Source of the DNA: Bisporella sp. PMI_857
Lineage: Eukaryota > Ascomycota > Leotiomycetes > Helotiales > Helotiaceae
DNA: 64,000 nt
Direction of reading: 5' to 3'
Assembly (NCBI GenBank): GCA_021307315.1
Contig: JAJSPD010000070.1
Location: 62,001-126,000, forward strand
The position numbers and the translations under genes are program-made. Below the pieces are notes generated by a model that saw only the letters and a list, made by a program, of their open reading frames with translations, was not told the origin of the DNA and made no database searches. Of the stretch, positions 1 to 12,405 are shown one piece after another (positions within the stretch are counted from its first letter, which is position 1; each line of letters opens with the position of its first letter).

Positions 1-111
1 AAGCCTATATACAGGAGTTCGGATCACGTGACGTGCTACGCGAGTGTCCCCACGGGTGCCTTACAGGCCGTCAGGCCTTATAGAAGCCGTAGGCGCGCCA
101 GCGCCGTGACA
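1..111 (-). repeat. LTR fragment at window edge
   Basis: This GC-normal block abuts the AT-rich element and ends CGTGACA at 111, so on the minus strand it starts TGTCACGGCGCTGGC. A TATA-like TGTATATAG lies inside it. The start and TATA spacing resemble the LTR-like repeat at 60485-60726. It is cut by the left edge of the window. Confidence 0.45.
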
Positions 112-3050
112 TGGATAGCTGTTGTGCTAAAACTATTGCGAGTGTTTAGTGCGTCAGCTATTTTCTGTTCGGCCCGTAGTTTCTGAATTTCTTTTTAAGC
201 CTTTTTAAGAGCTGCGGATCGCTAGCTGACTGAAAGTAATAGAGCGTTTAGTTCCGTTATGCGTAAGTAAGCTCCGAAAACTAGTAAAGTAAGTACAATT
301 CCGTTAAAGCTTGCGGAGTCGTTGATTGCTTTAAAAGTCATTTAAAGAGCGATGTTTTTGTCGATTTTAGGGATTTCGGCGGTAATGATTTTGTAAATCC
401 GGCGTACAAAAGCGTAGTAGCGTTCGACTTTACCGATCGAGTAATAAGCTTTTACAAAAACGGTTTTAGTTGTAAAACCGACGTTAGCAGCGTATTAGCG
501 GAATTTTTTGCTGACAAAGTTCTTTTCTGCGTTGTAAGCTATAATATCGAGTAGGCTTAAATAGCTATTAATCTAGTATGCTTGTAAGCTTTTTTATATG
601 TGTTTTGCAAACAAGTTCTAAAGCTATCGGCTAGCCTGAAACGTTGTAGTTTCGTCGACGACGTGTAAAAAAAAGTCGCTGTCGATATACATAATGTCGA
701 CGATTACGCAATAGTTGAACTTTACGTCGTTCTTAAAAGTGAACTTGAACCGACCGAAAAATTTACCGTGTTTTTAGCAGTAGTGGCAATAGCGAGTAAT
801 TTGCTTTAGCACGTTTTAGTTGTTGTTATAGCCAGTTTTTTCTAGAATTTGCTTTAAACAGTTTACGGAAAAGTAGCTAAACTGTCGATAAAAACGTCGT
901 AACTCGACTTTTGTTAAATAGCAAAAGTTTAAGTCGAAGCTACGAGTAAAGTACAGGCTTAAAAAAGTGTTTTAAAGCATAAAAAAGTATTTGTAACGTT
1001 TTACAACTGAAACGCTTTTTTGCGGAGTAATTAAAGCGTTAATAAAGTTGTTGTAGTAAACGTTTAGCCGATTAAAGTCGGCTAAACAAAAAAGAAATAA
1101 AGTATCGACTTTTACGACGTAAAAGTCGATTAAGCCGATTAAAGTTTTTACAGTGATCGAACCTATTAACGAAGTTGACTCGATACCGAATTGGACGTTA
1201 ACTATTTTTTTAGTCGATGTATCGAGCTTCAAAGTCGTTAATTTGTTTAAAGCGACATACTGGCTATAGCTAGCTGTTGATTGCTAAAAAGCACTTGTAT
1301 TTATTATTATTTCTACAAATTCGGAGGAAATGTAACGCGAACTCGCTTTGTAAGCAAACGAGTTGTTTTCAGTAAAAAGGTCGCTATCCGTAACGTTAAG
1401 CTTAGTAATGGCGTGGTTGCACGCTCTGTTGGCTAGCTCGATAGCAGTAATTGCGGCGCTATCGAAGTCGACGTCGCCGTACGCCGTAAAGTTGACTACA
1501 GTCAGCTTGTTGTCAAGGTCGTCGGCGGTGCTAGTAAGCTTGTCGTTAGTGATAAAAGCTGTAAAAGCTTTTTCCAGCTTACCGTCGTCGAGGTTTTCGT
1601 AGTTGCTACTTTTGTAGTCTACGAAATATTGTCGAAAGCGTTCGGGGAAATTTAAAGCTTTAATGTAGCGAAGTCTTAATTAGTTTTTAAGCTTAGTTTT
1701 TGCTTTTTTTTGCTTTTTGTTAAAATAGTTCTACGATCGACAATTTTTTTGGTTGCAAACGTAACAACGATTTGATTTTGAAAGTCGTTAGCTACGGCTT
1801 TTTTAGTGATTCGCAAAAGCATGGCCACAATTGTAAAGTCTACTAACCGAGCTATTTCGGTAATATTTGCAGTCCGTAAAATATGCGTTTTGTTTCGTAA
1901 CACGAACTGTAAATTGATTTACTTTCTTGTAAGCTAAAATCGAAAATTTCAGCTTATTAATAAAAAGACTTAAAACTGGAGCTTCAGGTAGCTCAAACGT
2001 GACATATATACAAAAAAAAATTTCCTGGCAAGCCGTTACGAGCTTGTTATAAAAAAAAGCTATTTCACGGAGATTTAGAGTTAAGCTGTGCTGAAAGTTG
2101 CTTAGTTTTTCGACTAAATATTAACGCAATCCACCGTTAATTTTTCGGAGTTTTTTTTAATAATTAAATCGAAGCTTGTAGCATTTTATTCAATAAGCTT
2201 TTAACGGCTGTAAACAAAGCTTTCGAAAAACTTACGTATATCGCCGAAAGTTTGTTCGAAAGTTCCGTATATTAAAAAGACTGCAAAATAGTAGTAGCTT
2301 AAAACGATTTCTTTAAAAATACAAAAAAAAGTTTTGAAGTAAGCTTGACGAAGTATTTTTACACAGTAGCAAAAGTCGTAAAAAATTGTTATGTAGTAGT
2401 CGAAAGCAAAGCCGGTTTGTCGTACTTTTGATTATCGGTGATTATTTTTAATAGATTTGCCAGTTTTTTGCTATAGTTTATAATATGTTTTTCCGTGTTT
2501 GACTCTATAGTGCTGTTTACAAGCGTATTGACTAGTTTCGGAAAAAAAAAACGCTAAGAGACTGTTAATAAAAAAGTCGGTGGTTGTTCGCGAACAGCTC
2601 GAGCTAAAATCGTTTTAACATGAATAAAGTTGAAACCATTTTCTTTATTTCTTTTTAAGCGTTCCGGATTTCGTCGAAAGTCTATTTGTAGCGTTCTTTT
2701 GTTACTACACAGTTGTAAAAAGCTTGTTTAAAGCTTCTTTTTTCTGTAATTAGCTTAATATAAACTTTTTGTCGGCAAAGTAGCTATATAAAGTTCGAGT
2801 GTAGCGTTTTTCTACTTTACTAACTCGTCGAAAAAAGTCGACTGTAAAAGTCTTGAAATGCCTGCGGAAGTACGCTCGCAAATTCTTATTTATATTATTG
2901 TGGTATTCGAAGTCTATAAACTTGTATTTAACAAATTCGACTACATTTTCAATAAAGGCTGCCGTAAAGTTAACTTTGTGATTTTTCTACTTTTTTTCAA
3001 GTTTTGTATGCTTAGCAGTTGAGGCTATATTGGCAGAAGGTATTCGGTGC
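1..3050 (-). mobile_element. RIP-decayed copia-type LTR retroelement remnant
   Basis: This is an AT-rich stretch read on the minus strand, full of TAA/TAG stops. Between about 1230 and 560 the reverse-strand translation keeps a recognisable retroelement order. First comes a protease-like segment (FGIESTSLIGSITVKT, then DFYVVKVDTLFLFCLADFNR). Next is a GAG-pre-integrase zinc region resembling VELRRFYRQFSYFSVNCL with later CHYC-type cysteines, and then an integrase-like stretch containing VIVDIMYIDSD. Only about 450 bp separate the integrase part from the LTR-like end at 111, too little for reverse transcriptase plus RNase H, so the element is deleted as well as mutated. The part from 1250 to 3050 should hold gag but I cannot read a domain there. 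The C-to-T bias fits RIP (inference). No protein is expected from it. Confidence 0.65.
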
Positions 3051-3615
3051 TTTTAAGGAGAGTTAGTTTAATTACGGAGCTGCAAGTAGGTGCTGTCGTG
3101 TTACCTGAACCGTAAAGGGTCGTAAAGTAGGATTCGTTGTAATAGAGTAAGAATCAAGCTTTGATCTGCGCTGATCAGTGATAGTTTCGCTGTGTTCTTA
3201 CTTTCCACGGGGCAAAAAGCACAGCTTATAGGCCGTGCTTTTGCTCTTGGTGGATATAGTAATTGTTGTTGTATTGAGTTCTACTCTACGTTCTAAGATA
3301 AAGGGGATGTGATGGCGCGTGCGCCATCACGTGCCACGTGTGAGTCATACGACCGACTTGGTCAATATATACCCACAGATAGAAATACGAGGTACTAATA
3401 CAGAGCCCTATTTGCTGCTTTAAACAGGTAAACAATTGAAAATACCCCCTTTTTGAAAGCTACTCCTAATGGTTCAGCGCGAATTAAACCCCTAGGTACA
3501 TGCGTGTATCTGCGATTTTTTACTCTATACGTTGGTAAGTTACGCCGAGCACTCCGGAGATATACCCCGTTCCGGTTCGCTAAGTACTAAAAGCTGTCCG
3601 TATCTCTCTGAGCAG
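3051..3615. other. Intergenic, no gene seen
   Basis: Nothing codes here convincingly. A short near-perfect hairpin (GATGGCGC, two bases, GCGCCATC) lies near 3311-3328, beside CACGTG boxes. It may be the far LTR remnant of the retroelement to the left, but no clean terminus could be set. Confidence 0.3.
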
Positions 3616-5097
3616 TTATCTTTTGTCTGACGGCAGGAAAGACAACGGGAATGATGGTCCTGCGCCTCCGGCCTCGATGCGAGCCAACTCTTCAGCTTCT
3701 TCGATCTCCTCCCATGGGCCGCGCTGAATACCGTGAAGGGCGTCGGTGTCGCCCTTGGCCTCCAATCCAGATATTTCCTTTCTAGCCTTGGAGTTCCTGT
3801 AAAACATTCCCACCGTGGCGCTGACCATACCAACAACCTCCCAAGCAAACAAGATAGGTAGTGCACGATATGCCTGATTGTTGCAACCGCCTGACCAGAC
3901 CTGCACTAGGAGTGAGTAAATTTCATGCGCTGGAAGTGCATATCCCCATCGATAAAAGCCAGGACTTAGTTCGAAGGGGTAAATAGTGCTAGTAACGTTG
4001 ATGATAATCCAGGTGAGTAAAAAGAAGGCGAAGAATTTTGCCGGTACGAAAGCTGTCATTGTATCCACGATGACAAAATTGATATGCATGTACAACCAGA
4101 ATACCATCCACGTAAGAATGAACTGAGATCCGCTGACCCCCCAGTCCTCTCTGAAACCCCATATATAGCAAGCAACTGTTATTGAGGCAACAAACGTGTA
4201 GACCATAGACAGGAGTAGTCACATGAAGCCGATCCGGGTTAAGTGCAAGCGGCCGTATAAGCCATACGAGCTGTCGATATCATTCACAGTCATCAGTAAG
4301 AAAAACTGCTGCAAAACTGGAAGGAACATAGTAACGGTATTATAAAGCACTTTCGTGCCCTGCGAGGTAGGCATAATATCGATGCTTGACGACGTGATCG
4401 CAGATGTGAATGCCAACATAGCGGCAGGATCGTCAACGTTGATGTTTGTGATTGCATAGGACCCGTTAAGAACATGATAGGCGGTATTAGAGGCCCCAAT
4501 GAGTGTCTCTAGGCTTCCTCCGATGTTGCCCCACGCGATTGGAGCATACCGTGCAGTATTGAAGATATAGGTAATAGTACTGTTTGACTCGTAGGTTTGG
4601 GCCTCTGGGCCTCCGTTCAGAGCTTTGGACAGACGACTTGAAGCACCCTGGTGGACAAAAATCCCTGCCCAATAGCTGCCCCGACAGACTGCATTTCGGA
4701 CATCCTGGACCGTGGGATACTCTACCTCATCAGCAAAGTCGAGCAACGGAAAGGTTCTGCCCTCCAGATTCGCATATGCGGCGGATAGTGATCGACCAAT
4801 GACGCCTCCATCGAAGTCTACTGCCAGCACATTGAGATTGTTGACTCGATGGCCAATATCAAAGTGTGATCCATAAATATAACACATATTAGCGAGGAAC
4901 AAGATAATCAGCATCGTGCCAGCTCCAACTACACTCGTCGCATATTCTTTCCTTTTTCCATCCCAAAACTGGTCGCCCCAGAGTAACCTTCCCATATTGA
5001 GTGTTGTAAAATGAGTGCCTAGAGATGAAGGTAATAACCAACGGGTTCGCAAAAGAGAAGAAACAGCGACGGAGATAGAGGTAAGGAAGAGAACCAA
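3616..5097 (-). pseudogene. SNG1/DUF3533-family membrane protein, one in-frame stop
   Basis: Two minus-strand reading segments (5097-4219 and 4206-3616) lie in the same frame and together give a SNG1/DUF3533-like protein of about 490 residues. Members are multi-spanning membrane proteins linked to drug and nitrosoguanidine resistance. Visible are an N-terminal WGDQFWDGKRKEY segment with the first membrane helix right after it, a long extracytoplasmic domain (SNSTITYIFNTARYAPIAWG), then a membrane block containing GFYRWGYALPAHEIY, typical of the family. Between them is a single TGA (4219-4221), giving GFM-stop-LLLSMVYTF; a TGG-to-TGA change would explain it. No splice signals would remove it. 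The start is uncertain: the M of MGRLLWGDQ lies inside, and an upstream exon is possible. It is either a recent pseudogene or a sequencing error. Confidence 0.7.
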
Positions 5098-6408
5098 GGC
5101 ATGTAACCTCTATAAGTACCTGGGTTCTAGGTAGAAGTAATTATCAACCATTAATGCCACCAGGGAGCGAACTGCGAAATTTGAGTGCAGATGGAACCTG
5201 GCACCGAAATCCGAATTCCAAGATTGTTTCAGCAAACACTGGAAAATAAAAACGGACCCACCGCCTGTTAATGTGGGCTTCTACGAATGTGATTGGACTT
5301 ACCGAACCACCAGTCGTGTAGACCCCCACAAGCGCCATCAGGAAGACTCCGTGTAATTCGCGAAGCGCTCCACAAAGAAGTTCCATATCACCAAGGTTTA
5401 CAGCTCGGAGGAGCTTCAGTAAAATGTTTCTATCATAGACTGTACGGAGTCAACACTCTCAATCAATAAAGCGCCCCACTATTTCGTCCTGAAGGGTGCT
5501 GGCCCTTAAGAACTCGGGCGTCCTGAAGACTATGCTCCTATTTGAGCAAGATTTGCATGCATTGAGGGGCGGTAGAGACGTCGTGGGTGTTCGTGCTGCT
5601 TGACTAACACTGACTTTACGTACTTCGGCTGGTAAGGTAGGGTGGTCGCTTGGGATGTGGTGCTTGGGATAGGGGAATTTGATGGCGAGATTCCGACAAA
5701 ATCAACCCAACCCACCCTCTAACCGCACGACTCGCTATCCTTACTGCGCTCAGCGAACCAAGAACCGTGTAATAATACAGCAATTGATGTGGCTTCATCC
5801 ACAGGCCTAAGATCGCCTGCCCTGATGGTGTATCGACCTATAACACTCAGAACCCTGGCGAACTTATGCATGACATTTGGAAATATCGCTCTACCAGCCC
5901 TCCCTCATATTCAATTTGGCGAGGGTCTACACTATCAGATGTCATGTTTCCCCTTGCCCTAGTCAATAATTTTCAACATTCGTCATTAATTTTAGCCGAC
6001 ACCTCGACGTTACACGGCAATGGTGGTGAGAATGTACGCATGCAAGGTCTCAATTTAAAGCCAATGGTGAGTCTACCCCAGCCTCTCAGCCACCACATGT
6101 TATCCGAAAGAGTCATAACGGCCTCATACTGCGCCAAAATGACTAGAGCAGGCTGGTCATTCCGTAACAAGACCGACCAGGCAAAGATTACGGTATTTTA
6201 TAAGGACTCAGCATATGCAGTATACCCTCTATTTATGTTAGGAATAAGAGATCACATGACTATAATGGGCTGACTATCCTCTGGCCACTAGCCGAGGAGG
6301 CACCTATCTATTACAAGGGATCCTCACTTTTCTTTTTGGTTCTCTAAAGATTAGTCTTATTGTTATTGTATCTAGCCTGCTGAACACTATTATTGCTCTT
6401 TCGGGTTC
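5098..6408. other. Intergenic, no gene recognised
   Basis: Short open frames exist on both strands (for example 5144-5386 minus and 5866-6273 plus), but none resembles a known protein and they overlap one another. Part of 5098-5400 could be a 5' exon or promoter of the SNG1-like gene. Confidence 0.3.
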
Positions 6409-7079
6409 CAGTTGGGCCAGGCTAGAAAAATCTTGGCCCAGGCTAGAAATTTCCTTGGCAAATCGCCAAGAAACTTTCTAGCCTGGCTCAACTCTTTGTG
6501 CAACCATTTCTAGCCTGGATGAACTTAAGCGAAAAACCAAATCTGGTTAGAACTATGCTTGGCAGATGTACAACATAGGCTTAGCGTGTAAAATATAATA
6601 TATTGTAAGCATGTGCTCAGCATATGCAGAGTATATCCTAGCATTTATTTTTACTACAAAAAAACTATTATAATAAGCAGAACAGTTGGCATATCCGTAG
6701 CATATGTTTAGTATATGTTTAGTATATGTTCAGCATATGCTTAATATATAATTCATAAAAGCTTTTACTTACACTAAGCTTATTTATTTATTTATTTACA
6801 AATTTACTTGTAGTAGTTTTAATAGTCGAATCAGTTAAGCAACGCAAAAATACAAAGTTGTAACGCTTTATTTCAAAGTTCAAAAGTTATATTGTACGCG
6901 TCGCTATACAAAACGCGAAGCAAGTTTTCTCCGCGTGGCTTATTTTATGCTTGGCACATGCCGGGGTGGGATTTCTAGCCTGGCTGAGCTCTCAAAGCAA
7001 CGATTTCTGGCCTGGGCCAAGTATTTTTGCCAAGGAATTTTCTAGCCTGGGCCAAGATTTTTCTAGCCTGGCCCAACTG
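6409..7079. mobile_element. MITE-like element with 52-bp terminal inverted repeats
   Basis: The left end 6409-6460 (starts CAGTTGGGCCAGGCTAG) and the right end 7028-7079 (ends CTAGCCTGGCCCAACTG) are reverse complements over 52 bases with one mismatch. Each end carries several copies of the word CTAGCCTGG. The 570-bp interior is AT-rich, without an open frame, and holds a short imperfect tandem array of a CATATGTTTAG-like word near 6690-6750. No target duplication is evident: 8-bp, TA and TWA tests all fail. It is therefore a non-autonomous DNA element of unassigned superfamily, or an old foldback element. Confidence 0.6.
6680..6752. repeat. Short imperfect tandem repeat of CATATGTTTAG-like units
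   Basis: Inside the MITE-like element, units such as GCATATGTTTAG, GTATATGTTTAG, GTATATGTTCAG and GCATATGCTTAA follow one another with about 12-base spacing. Confidence 0.5.
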
Positions 7080-7942
7080 TAACCCCTTGGTCTTTTGCTC
7101 TCAAGACTATTTCACATTGTTTCCAAACTTCGTGGATGAGCACCTCATTTGAGGAACGATAAGTAGGCATAAAATTGCTGTCTCTGCAAGTCTTCCGGCA
7201 ATGTTTTAACACTAGCTACAGTTGGATTCCAACATTAGAGAAATTTCTTTGGATGTCGGTACTGCAATCGAAGTGAGACGCAAATGACCCCGCCACAGAA
7301 GAATGCTTTCTGAATCCTCGATCCACTCTCGTTCCTGGCGCACGATCACCGCTACACTGCGTACAAGCCGGAAGATGTCCACGACATCAGCAATGTCTTT
7401 CACCATGCGAGCAACGTCTGAAACTTGGGAGGCTAAGGTCAGAATCGCCAGAAGCTACGAAAATGCAAACAGCGCATTTCGTGATATAGCCGAGAAGTGA
7501 CGTACAGAGGGGTGGCGGGCCGGCTACGTCTCGCCATCTTTGCCTAAAGAGGCAAAGTTTCCGATAGTCCAAGGGGCTCGCTTAGCTACTGTAGCTGCTG
7601 CGTGGCTTTTGCGGAGAACCTGGACAGTTCCGCAAACCGCCCGCGGAGACGCTAGCTGTCCGGAATTCGGCACTCTGTTCAACAATAGCAGATGATATGC
7701 ACGTCAGGAAGCAAATACAGGTGAGGGTAGTTTGCTCTAATTGCTAGGGGTCCATTCATTTCGACAACCGTTTGTGAAAGCCGACAAGTCTCTATGGTTG
7801 ATCTATGCCCTCCCAACCCGCCAAATCATTTCTGCATATTTGCAATTTAGGAAGGGGGTATAATATCCACCATGCATCATATTTTGATTTTGTGAATGTT
7901 CTAGATGACACGTTGAAAGGGTGGTGATAGAAGTGAGCAAGA
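7080..7942. other. Intergenic upstream of the P450
   Basis: Only short overlapping frames are seen (7212-7406 minus, 7303-7500 plus) with no recognisable similarity. The last 100 bases should hold the P450 promoter; a TATAAT word lies near 7859-7864, about 80 bp before the ATG. Confidence 0.3.
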
Positions 7943-9653
7943 ATGGATTCAGGGTTTGGCATTATTGAGATTGGCTCCTTGCTGATGACACCATCATGGT
8001 TCTTCGCTCTCCTCTTCAGTGGCATCGCAATTCAGCTCTTACGGAGTCGGTTTAAGCATGGGCTGAGGAGCATACCAGGGCCGACCCTTGCGGCATACAC
8101 AAAACTTTGGCGCCTGAACAATGTGCGGAAAGGTCAAGCCCACTGGACTTCTATTGACCTACACCGGAAACATGGGCCTCTGGTTCGAATCGGGCCAAAT
8201 CACGTATCTGTTTCGGACCCACGCGAAATAAAAAACATCTATGGTCTGAAATCTGGATATACAAAGGTATGAAGTTTCTGACTGAATGACCCAGAGGAAT
8301 GGCTTAGGTCGCTCTAAATGCTAAGGCTGAAGCAGACTGCGTTTTACCCTATACAGTCCATTACATGGCAGAACAAGCCGCAGGTAAACCTCTTCGCTAC
8401 GCGGGACGAAGCGTACCATCGTGAGATGAAGAGAGTCATTGCCAGCGCGTATAGCTTCACATCGCTCCTGACTAATGAGGCCGCTGTTGATTCCTGTAGC
8501 AAATTGCTCATAAAGAAACTATCAAAGTTTGCAGACGAGAAGACGCCAGTTGACCTAGGAGAATGGTTACAGTACTACACCTTTGATGTTGTAGGCGAAC
8601 TGACCTTCGCAAAGAAGCTGGGCTTCCTCAACCTTGGTGAAGACGTCGATGGCATGATCGAGACAATTCAGAGCCTGCTTGTAAGTCCACCTTATTGGAA
8701 CGCACAGTTATCAGAAGTATTCATGCTCATATGAATAGGTGTATGCTAGTCAGTGTGGCCAAGTCCCAGAGATGCACACTCTTCTGCTTGGTAATCCCCT
8801 TCTCCCTTCCCTGATCCCCTCGATGGAAGGCTGGAACAAAGTCCTTAATTTCACCCTCAAGACTGTCAATGCGGTCATTGGCAGGGAGGGTGCCCTGGAG
8901 AGAGATAGAGAACTCAATACCGAAGCTCTCGAACGCAAAGGCGATATGCTGAGCAGATGGTACGGAGTCAAGTTGACCGAACCTGAGAAAATGTCGACTA
9001 GAGACCTAGTTGTTCATCTAAGTACGAATGTCTTCGCCGGTTCCGATACCACTGCTATTGCTCTAAGGGCTATCTTGTATCACCTAGCTAAGGACCCGGA
9101 GAAGATGCGCAAGCTGGTCATAGAGATCGACAATGCGACTGCCTCGGGAAAGCTCAGTGAACCGATATCATACAAAGAATCTAGCACACACCTTCCCTAC
9201 ATGAACGCCGCCCTTAAGGAGGGTATGCGGATCCACCCATCTGTTGGCCTTCTTCTGGAGCGCCATGTCCCCACAGGTGGTGCATTCATTTGTGGCAAGC
9301 ACATCCCGGAAGGAACGGTTGTCGGCATTAATGCCTGGGTCACGCAACACGATCCTGAGGTTTTTCCGCATCCAGAAAAATTCGAACCAGAACGGTGGTT
9401 GGATAGCTCAGACGAACAGCTGAGACAGATGGAACAGTCTTTCTTCGCGTTCGGCGCTGGCACACGAACATGCGTCGGCAGACATATGGCAGTCATGGAG
9501 ATGGCTAAGATCGTCCCTGAACTTCTCCGACATTTCGAAGTATCCTTGACGTATCCTGACCGTGAGTGGAAGACAAGAAATATTTGGTTCGTGCAACAGG
9601 ACGGTTTGATATGCAACTTAAAGAGGAGGGTATGGATTGCAGATACAAAATAA
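7943..9653 (+). CDS. Cytochrome P450 monooxygenase (pisatin-demethylase-like)
   Basis: This is a haem-thiolate monooxygenase with an N-terminal membrane anchor (hydrophobic residues about 15-32), as in ER-bound fungal P450s. Three exons, 7943-8266, 8336-8680 and 8739-9653, join in phase to give 527 residues, a normal family length. Introns are 69 and 58 bp with GTATGA/GTAAGT donors. Motifs present are the proline-rich hinge SIPGPTLAAYTKLW, I-helix AGSDTTA (about residues 323-329), K-helix EGMR (ExxR, about 384-387), FEPERW, and the haem loop FFAFGAGTRTCVGRH with the ligand Cys near residue 468. All catalytic features are intact. The overall pattern (TAFYPIQSITW, EMHTLLLGNP) recalls the fungal CYP group that includes pisatin demethylase and secondary-metabolite oxidases. 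The substrate cannot be told, and no biosynthetic core enzyme lies nearby. Confidence 0.93.
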
Positions 9654-10499
9654 CTCATATCGCGTCCAAGTTGTATTTCTACTTAGCCTAGACCATACAA
9701 CTCTTCAAGAGATTCCTTATTGGTGCCAATGATAGCATTCAGCATTAGGCATACTAGCCAAAATTAAGAGGCTGTTTTGACGAGTAGTACTAGAATGAAA
9801 ATGGGGTGTAGCAGATATCTCAAGACAATAAGAAAAAAAAACCCCGAAACAATTCGATGTGACGGTTTTGCAAACAGGTTTTGGAAACAAGCGCAGCAAC
9901 TTTCTATCAATGTAGCTTAGCCACTGGGATGACTCTGCTTGCCTTGTATTGCCTTGTCTCGCTTGCATGAGCTTTCCCACTCCTAAGGCAAATGGGCCTT
10001 TGGTATGAATCGTCCCCTGGCATGATTTCGTATTTGCATGAACCTCACCATGCCCGTTACGCATACTAGCCGTTTTAACCACCGGCATAACTGTCGTACC
10101 GCGCCTTGTTGCGCGGTCTTACATGAACAATACCTTGCTCAGGGAAAGCATCTGGTGGCGTTGTATGATGGATAGCATGTTTATAAGCAGTGTCAAACGT
10201 TGACTCCCAGCAATTGTGTTGCCGACCTTTTGGCGCCTTGGAGCCGTACAGAAATCGCCGATCGACTGCCCTTAAGGTGCAATATTGTACGTATTTGAGT
10301 ACAACATCTTGTGGCAGACAAAGAGTTGAATGAGTGCTTAACAGATTGGTATATGCTTGACTTCCTAGAATGCGATGGAAGATGATTCGGAATGGTTGCA
10401 ATTGCAAGAGCCAATCGAAAGGCAAAGTTGTTCGAGGTTATAGGCGCCTAGAACCCTATTTTCAACGTCGTGAAGCCGTTTTTGTTGCTTATTTAAAAT
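9654..10499. other. Intergenic, no gene recognised
   Basis: Two minus-strand frames (9717-10088 and 10075-10425) are open but lie in different frames and match no family I know. They may be remnants of a dispersed repeat. Confidence 0.25.
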
Positions 10500-10634
10500 T
10501 AAGTCCGTGCACCCCCATCCGAACCACCTAAAATTAAGCGATTTTCAGACCGCTACTCCCACTATTTTTGTTTTTATTGAATTAATTCTAATCTAAATTA
10601 CTTCAAACTTTGGATTTTACTTCTTAAGCTAGTT

Positions 10635-12405
10635 ATGCTTCAATATACCGAAGATGATATAGCTCAAGCTATAAAGGATATTGGAAATAGCAAGTTTATT
10701 AGGCTAGCTGCTTAAGAATGAAGTATTCTTTACTTTACTTTCCGAAGTCGAATTGCAGGCAAAGAAAACTATTTTATTGCAGCGGAAAATCAACAGAAAT
10801 TATCAAAAGTACAAAAAAAACACTTAGCTTTATAAGTTTTTGTTCAAGAAGCTTTAAAAGTGCTTTTGACTTATGCGCAAATCAAACAGTTTGCTCAGCG
10901 CTTTTTAGACTTTAAAGAAAATAGCAAATCACTAGGAAAACGCTGGATGCAAACTTTTTTACGACGCAACCCTATTTTCAAGACTCAAAAGTTTCGTAAT
11001 ATTGATTCTTAGCGTGTTAATAAAGCTACTACTTCTATAATCAAGTCCTAGTTTCAGCTTTTTTTCCTTTTTCAAATCCAAGCTATTTCGCCCGAAAATC
11101 GGTGGAATATAGATAAATCCGGTATTATAAAGAGTTATAAAGCAAATAGGCTAGTAGTCGGAAATGCTGAAAAGCGTTCTATTCAAAAAAAACAGCCTGG
11201 ATCTCGTGCTTAAACATTATTTATTAAGTGTGTTTCAGCAAGTGGAAAAGCACTTACTTCGTTAGTAATTATTAAAAAGAAAACAGTCCAACAACAATAG
11301 TTTTCTATAGACTTTACTTCGTACAAAAGCTAGCAGTTTACAGCTACCGAAAATGCCTGGACTTCAAATAATACAGCTGTAAAATAGCTCCAGAAAGTGT
11401 TTTTTCCTTAAACATTTACTTTAAAGCTTAAACTCCTTATTCTAGATAGCCATAGAAGTCATAAAACTACTAAATTCATGTATTTGTACTACTAGCATAA
11501 TGTATATCTTTTATTTTTACCTCCACATACTTTTTACGTTTTTCAACCTTTGGATTTATCAGTCTTTTCTTTTTTCAAAAGTTACTACCGGAAAAAAGTT
11601 AGATATTTGACTCTTTTGACAGATTCTAGCCCAATTAGAAAGCAGAATTTCTTAGCTTGCTACCAGAAAGCTAGAAAAGAAGCTTTAGCTGCTAAGATTA
11701 TTAAAAATAAGTGAAAAGCAACTAGTTTTTAGCTAAAATCCATGGCAAAACTACTTATAAGCCCTTTACTCTTAAAGAATAGTAATATAGCCAAAAAGAC
11801 TTCTACATATACTTCACAAACTTTACAGAACTTAATTGAAAGTTCTACAGTCAATTCATTTCAACCTGTATAGTCTACACCTAAAAAATCGACTGAAATG
11901 AAAGCCTAAGCAGCTAAGTTCCAAAAGTTCCAGAACTAAAGTCATTTGACACAAAAACTTTTATTTCGTGTCACGTCGCGTGCTCCCAGGCACACGTGAC
12001 CCATATTAGGCGAGCTCCCTGAGCGCCTCGTGTATATATAGCCTGCTCTCCTCGAGCTCCCTCTTCCTTCCTCAGCTATAGATTCTCGTATTGCACCACC
12101 GTTGCCCTCTGTATCTGTAGATCCACAGCGCGTGCCGTGACATTTCGGAAAATTATAAAAAGTTTTGAAAAGCAAGAAAGTGTTTTAGCAAATCATAAGC
12201 TTAGAATTCACTCTTTAAAAGTTCAATTAGAAAAAGCTAAGCCTAAGAAACGGAAAAAGGTTAAAACTAGCCCAAATTCCAAGTTTGCAGATATTAAAGC
12301 TATTTACAAAGCGCAAATAGCAGCTGACGGGGCTAGAATTGAGAAGAAAGAAGAAGAAATAGCTAGTCTATTTGATTCTACTTTAGATTGTATTGAAATT
12401 GAGTA
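10635..12405 (+). pseudogene. Fot1/pogo transposase, many stops
   Basis: Plus-strand translation from 10635 reads MLQYTEDDIAQAIKDIGNSK, the usual N-terminal helix-turn-helix of Fot1-like transposases. It continues through an HTH-Tc5-like part (FLRRNPIFKTQKFRNID), then DDE pieces: NIDKSGI, LLILDSHRSHKTT (second D) and LFLPPHTFYVFQPLDLSVFS (third D region). The frame is cut by numerous TAA/TAG codons where Gln or Trp is expected, typical of RIP, and by the nested LTR at 11969-12142. The tail after the LTR reads as a lysine-rich coil (12143-12405). It cannot make an active protein. Confidence 0.85.
11969..12142 (+). repeat. Solo LTR with 5-bp target duplication TTTCG
   Basis: This 174-bp block starts TGTCACG and ends CGTGACA (TG...CA ends). 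TTTCG lies immediately on both sides (11964-11968 and 12143-12147), the hallmark of LTR-element insertion followed by LTR-LTR recombination. It contains CACGTGAC and a strong TATA (GTATATATAG). It is homologous to 34080-34254 on the opposite strand. It sits inside the transposase pseudogene, so it is younger than that transposon. Confidence 0.85.

Noticed and set aside
1363..1602. Plus-strand Ser/Leu/Val-rich frame in the AT-rich repeat
   Set aside because: Lies on the wrong strand of the retroelement remnant and matches nothing.
9717..10425. Two overlapping minus-strand frames
   Set aside because: Different frames, no known similarity, no splice signals linking them.
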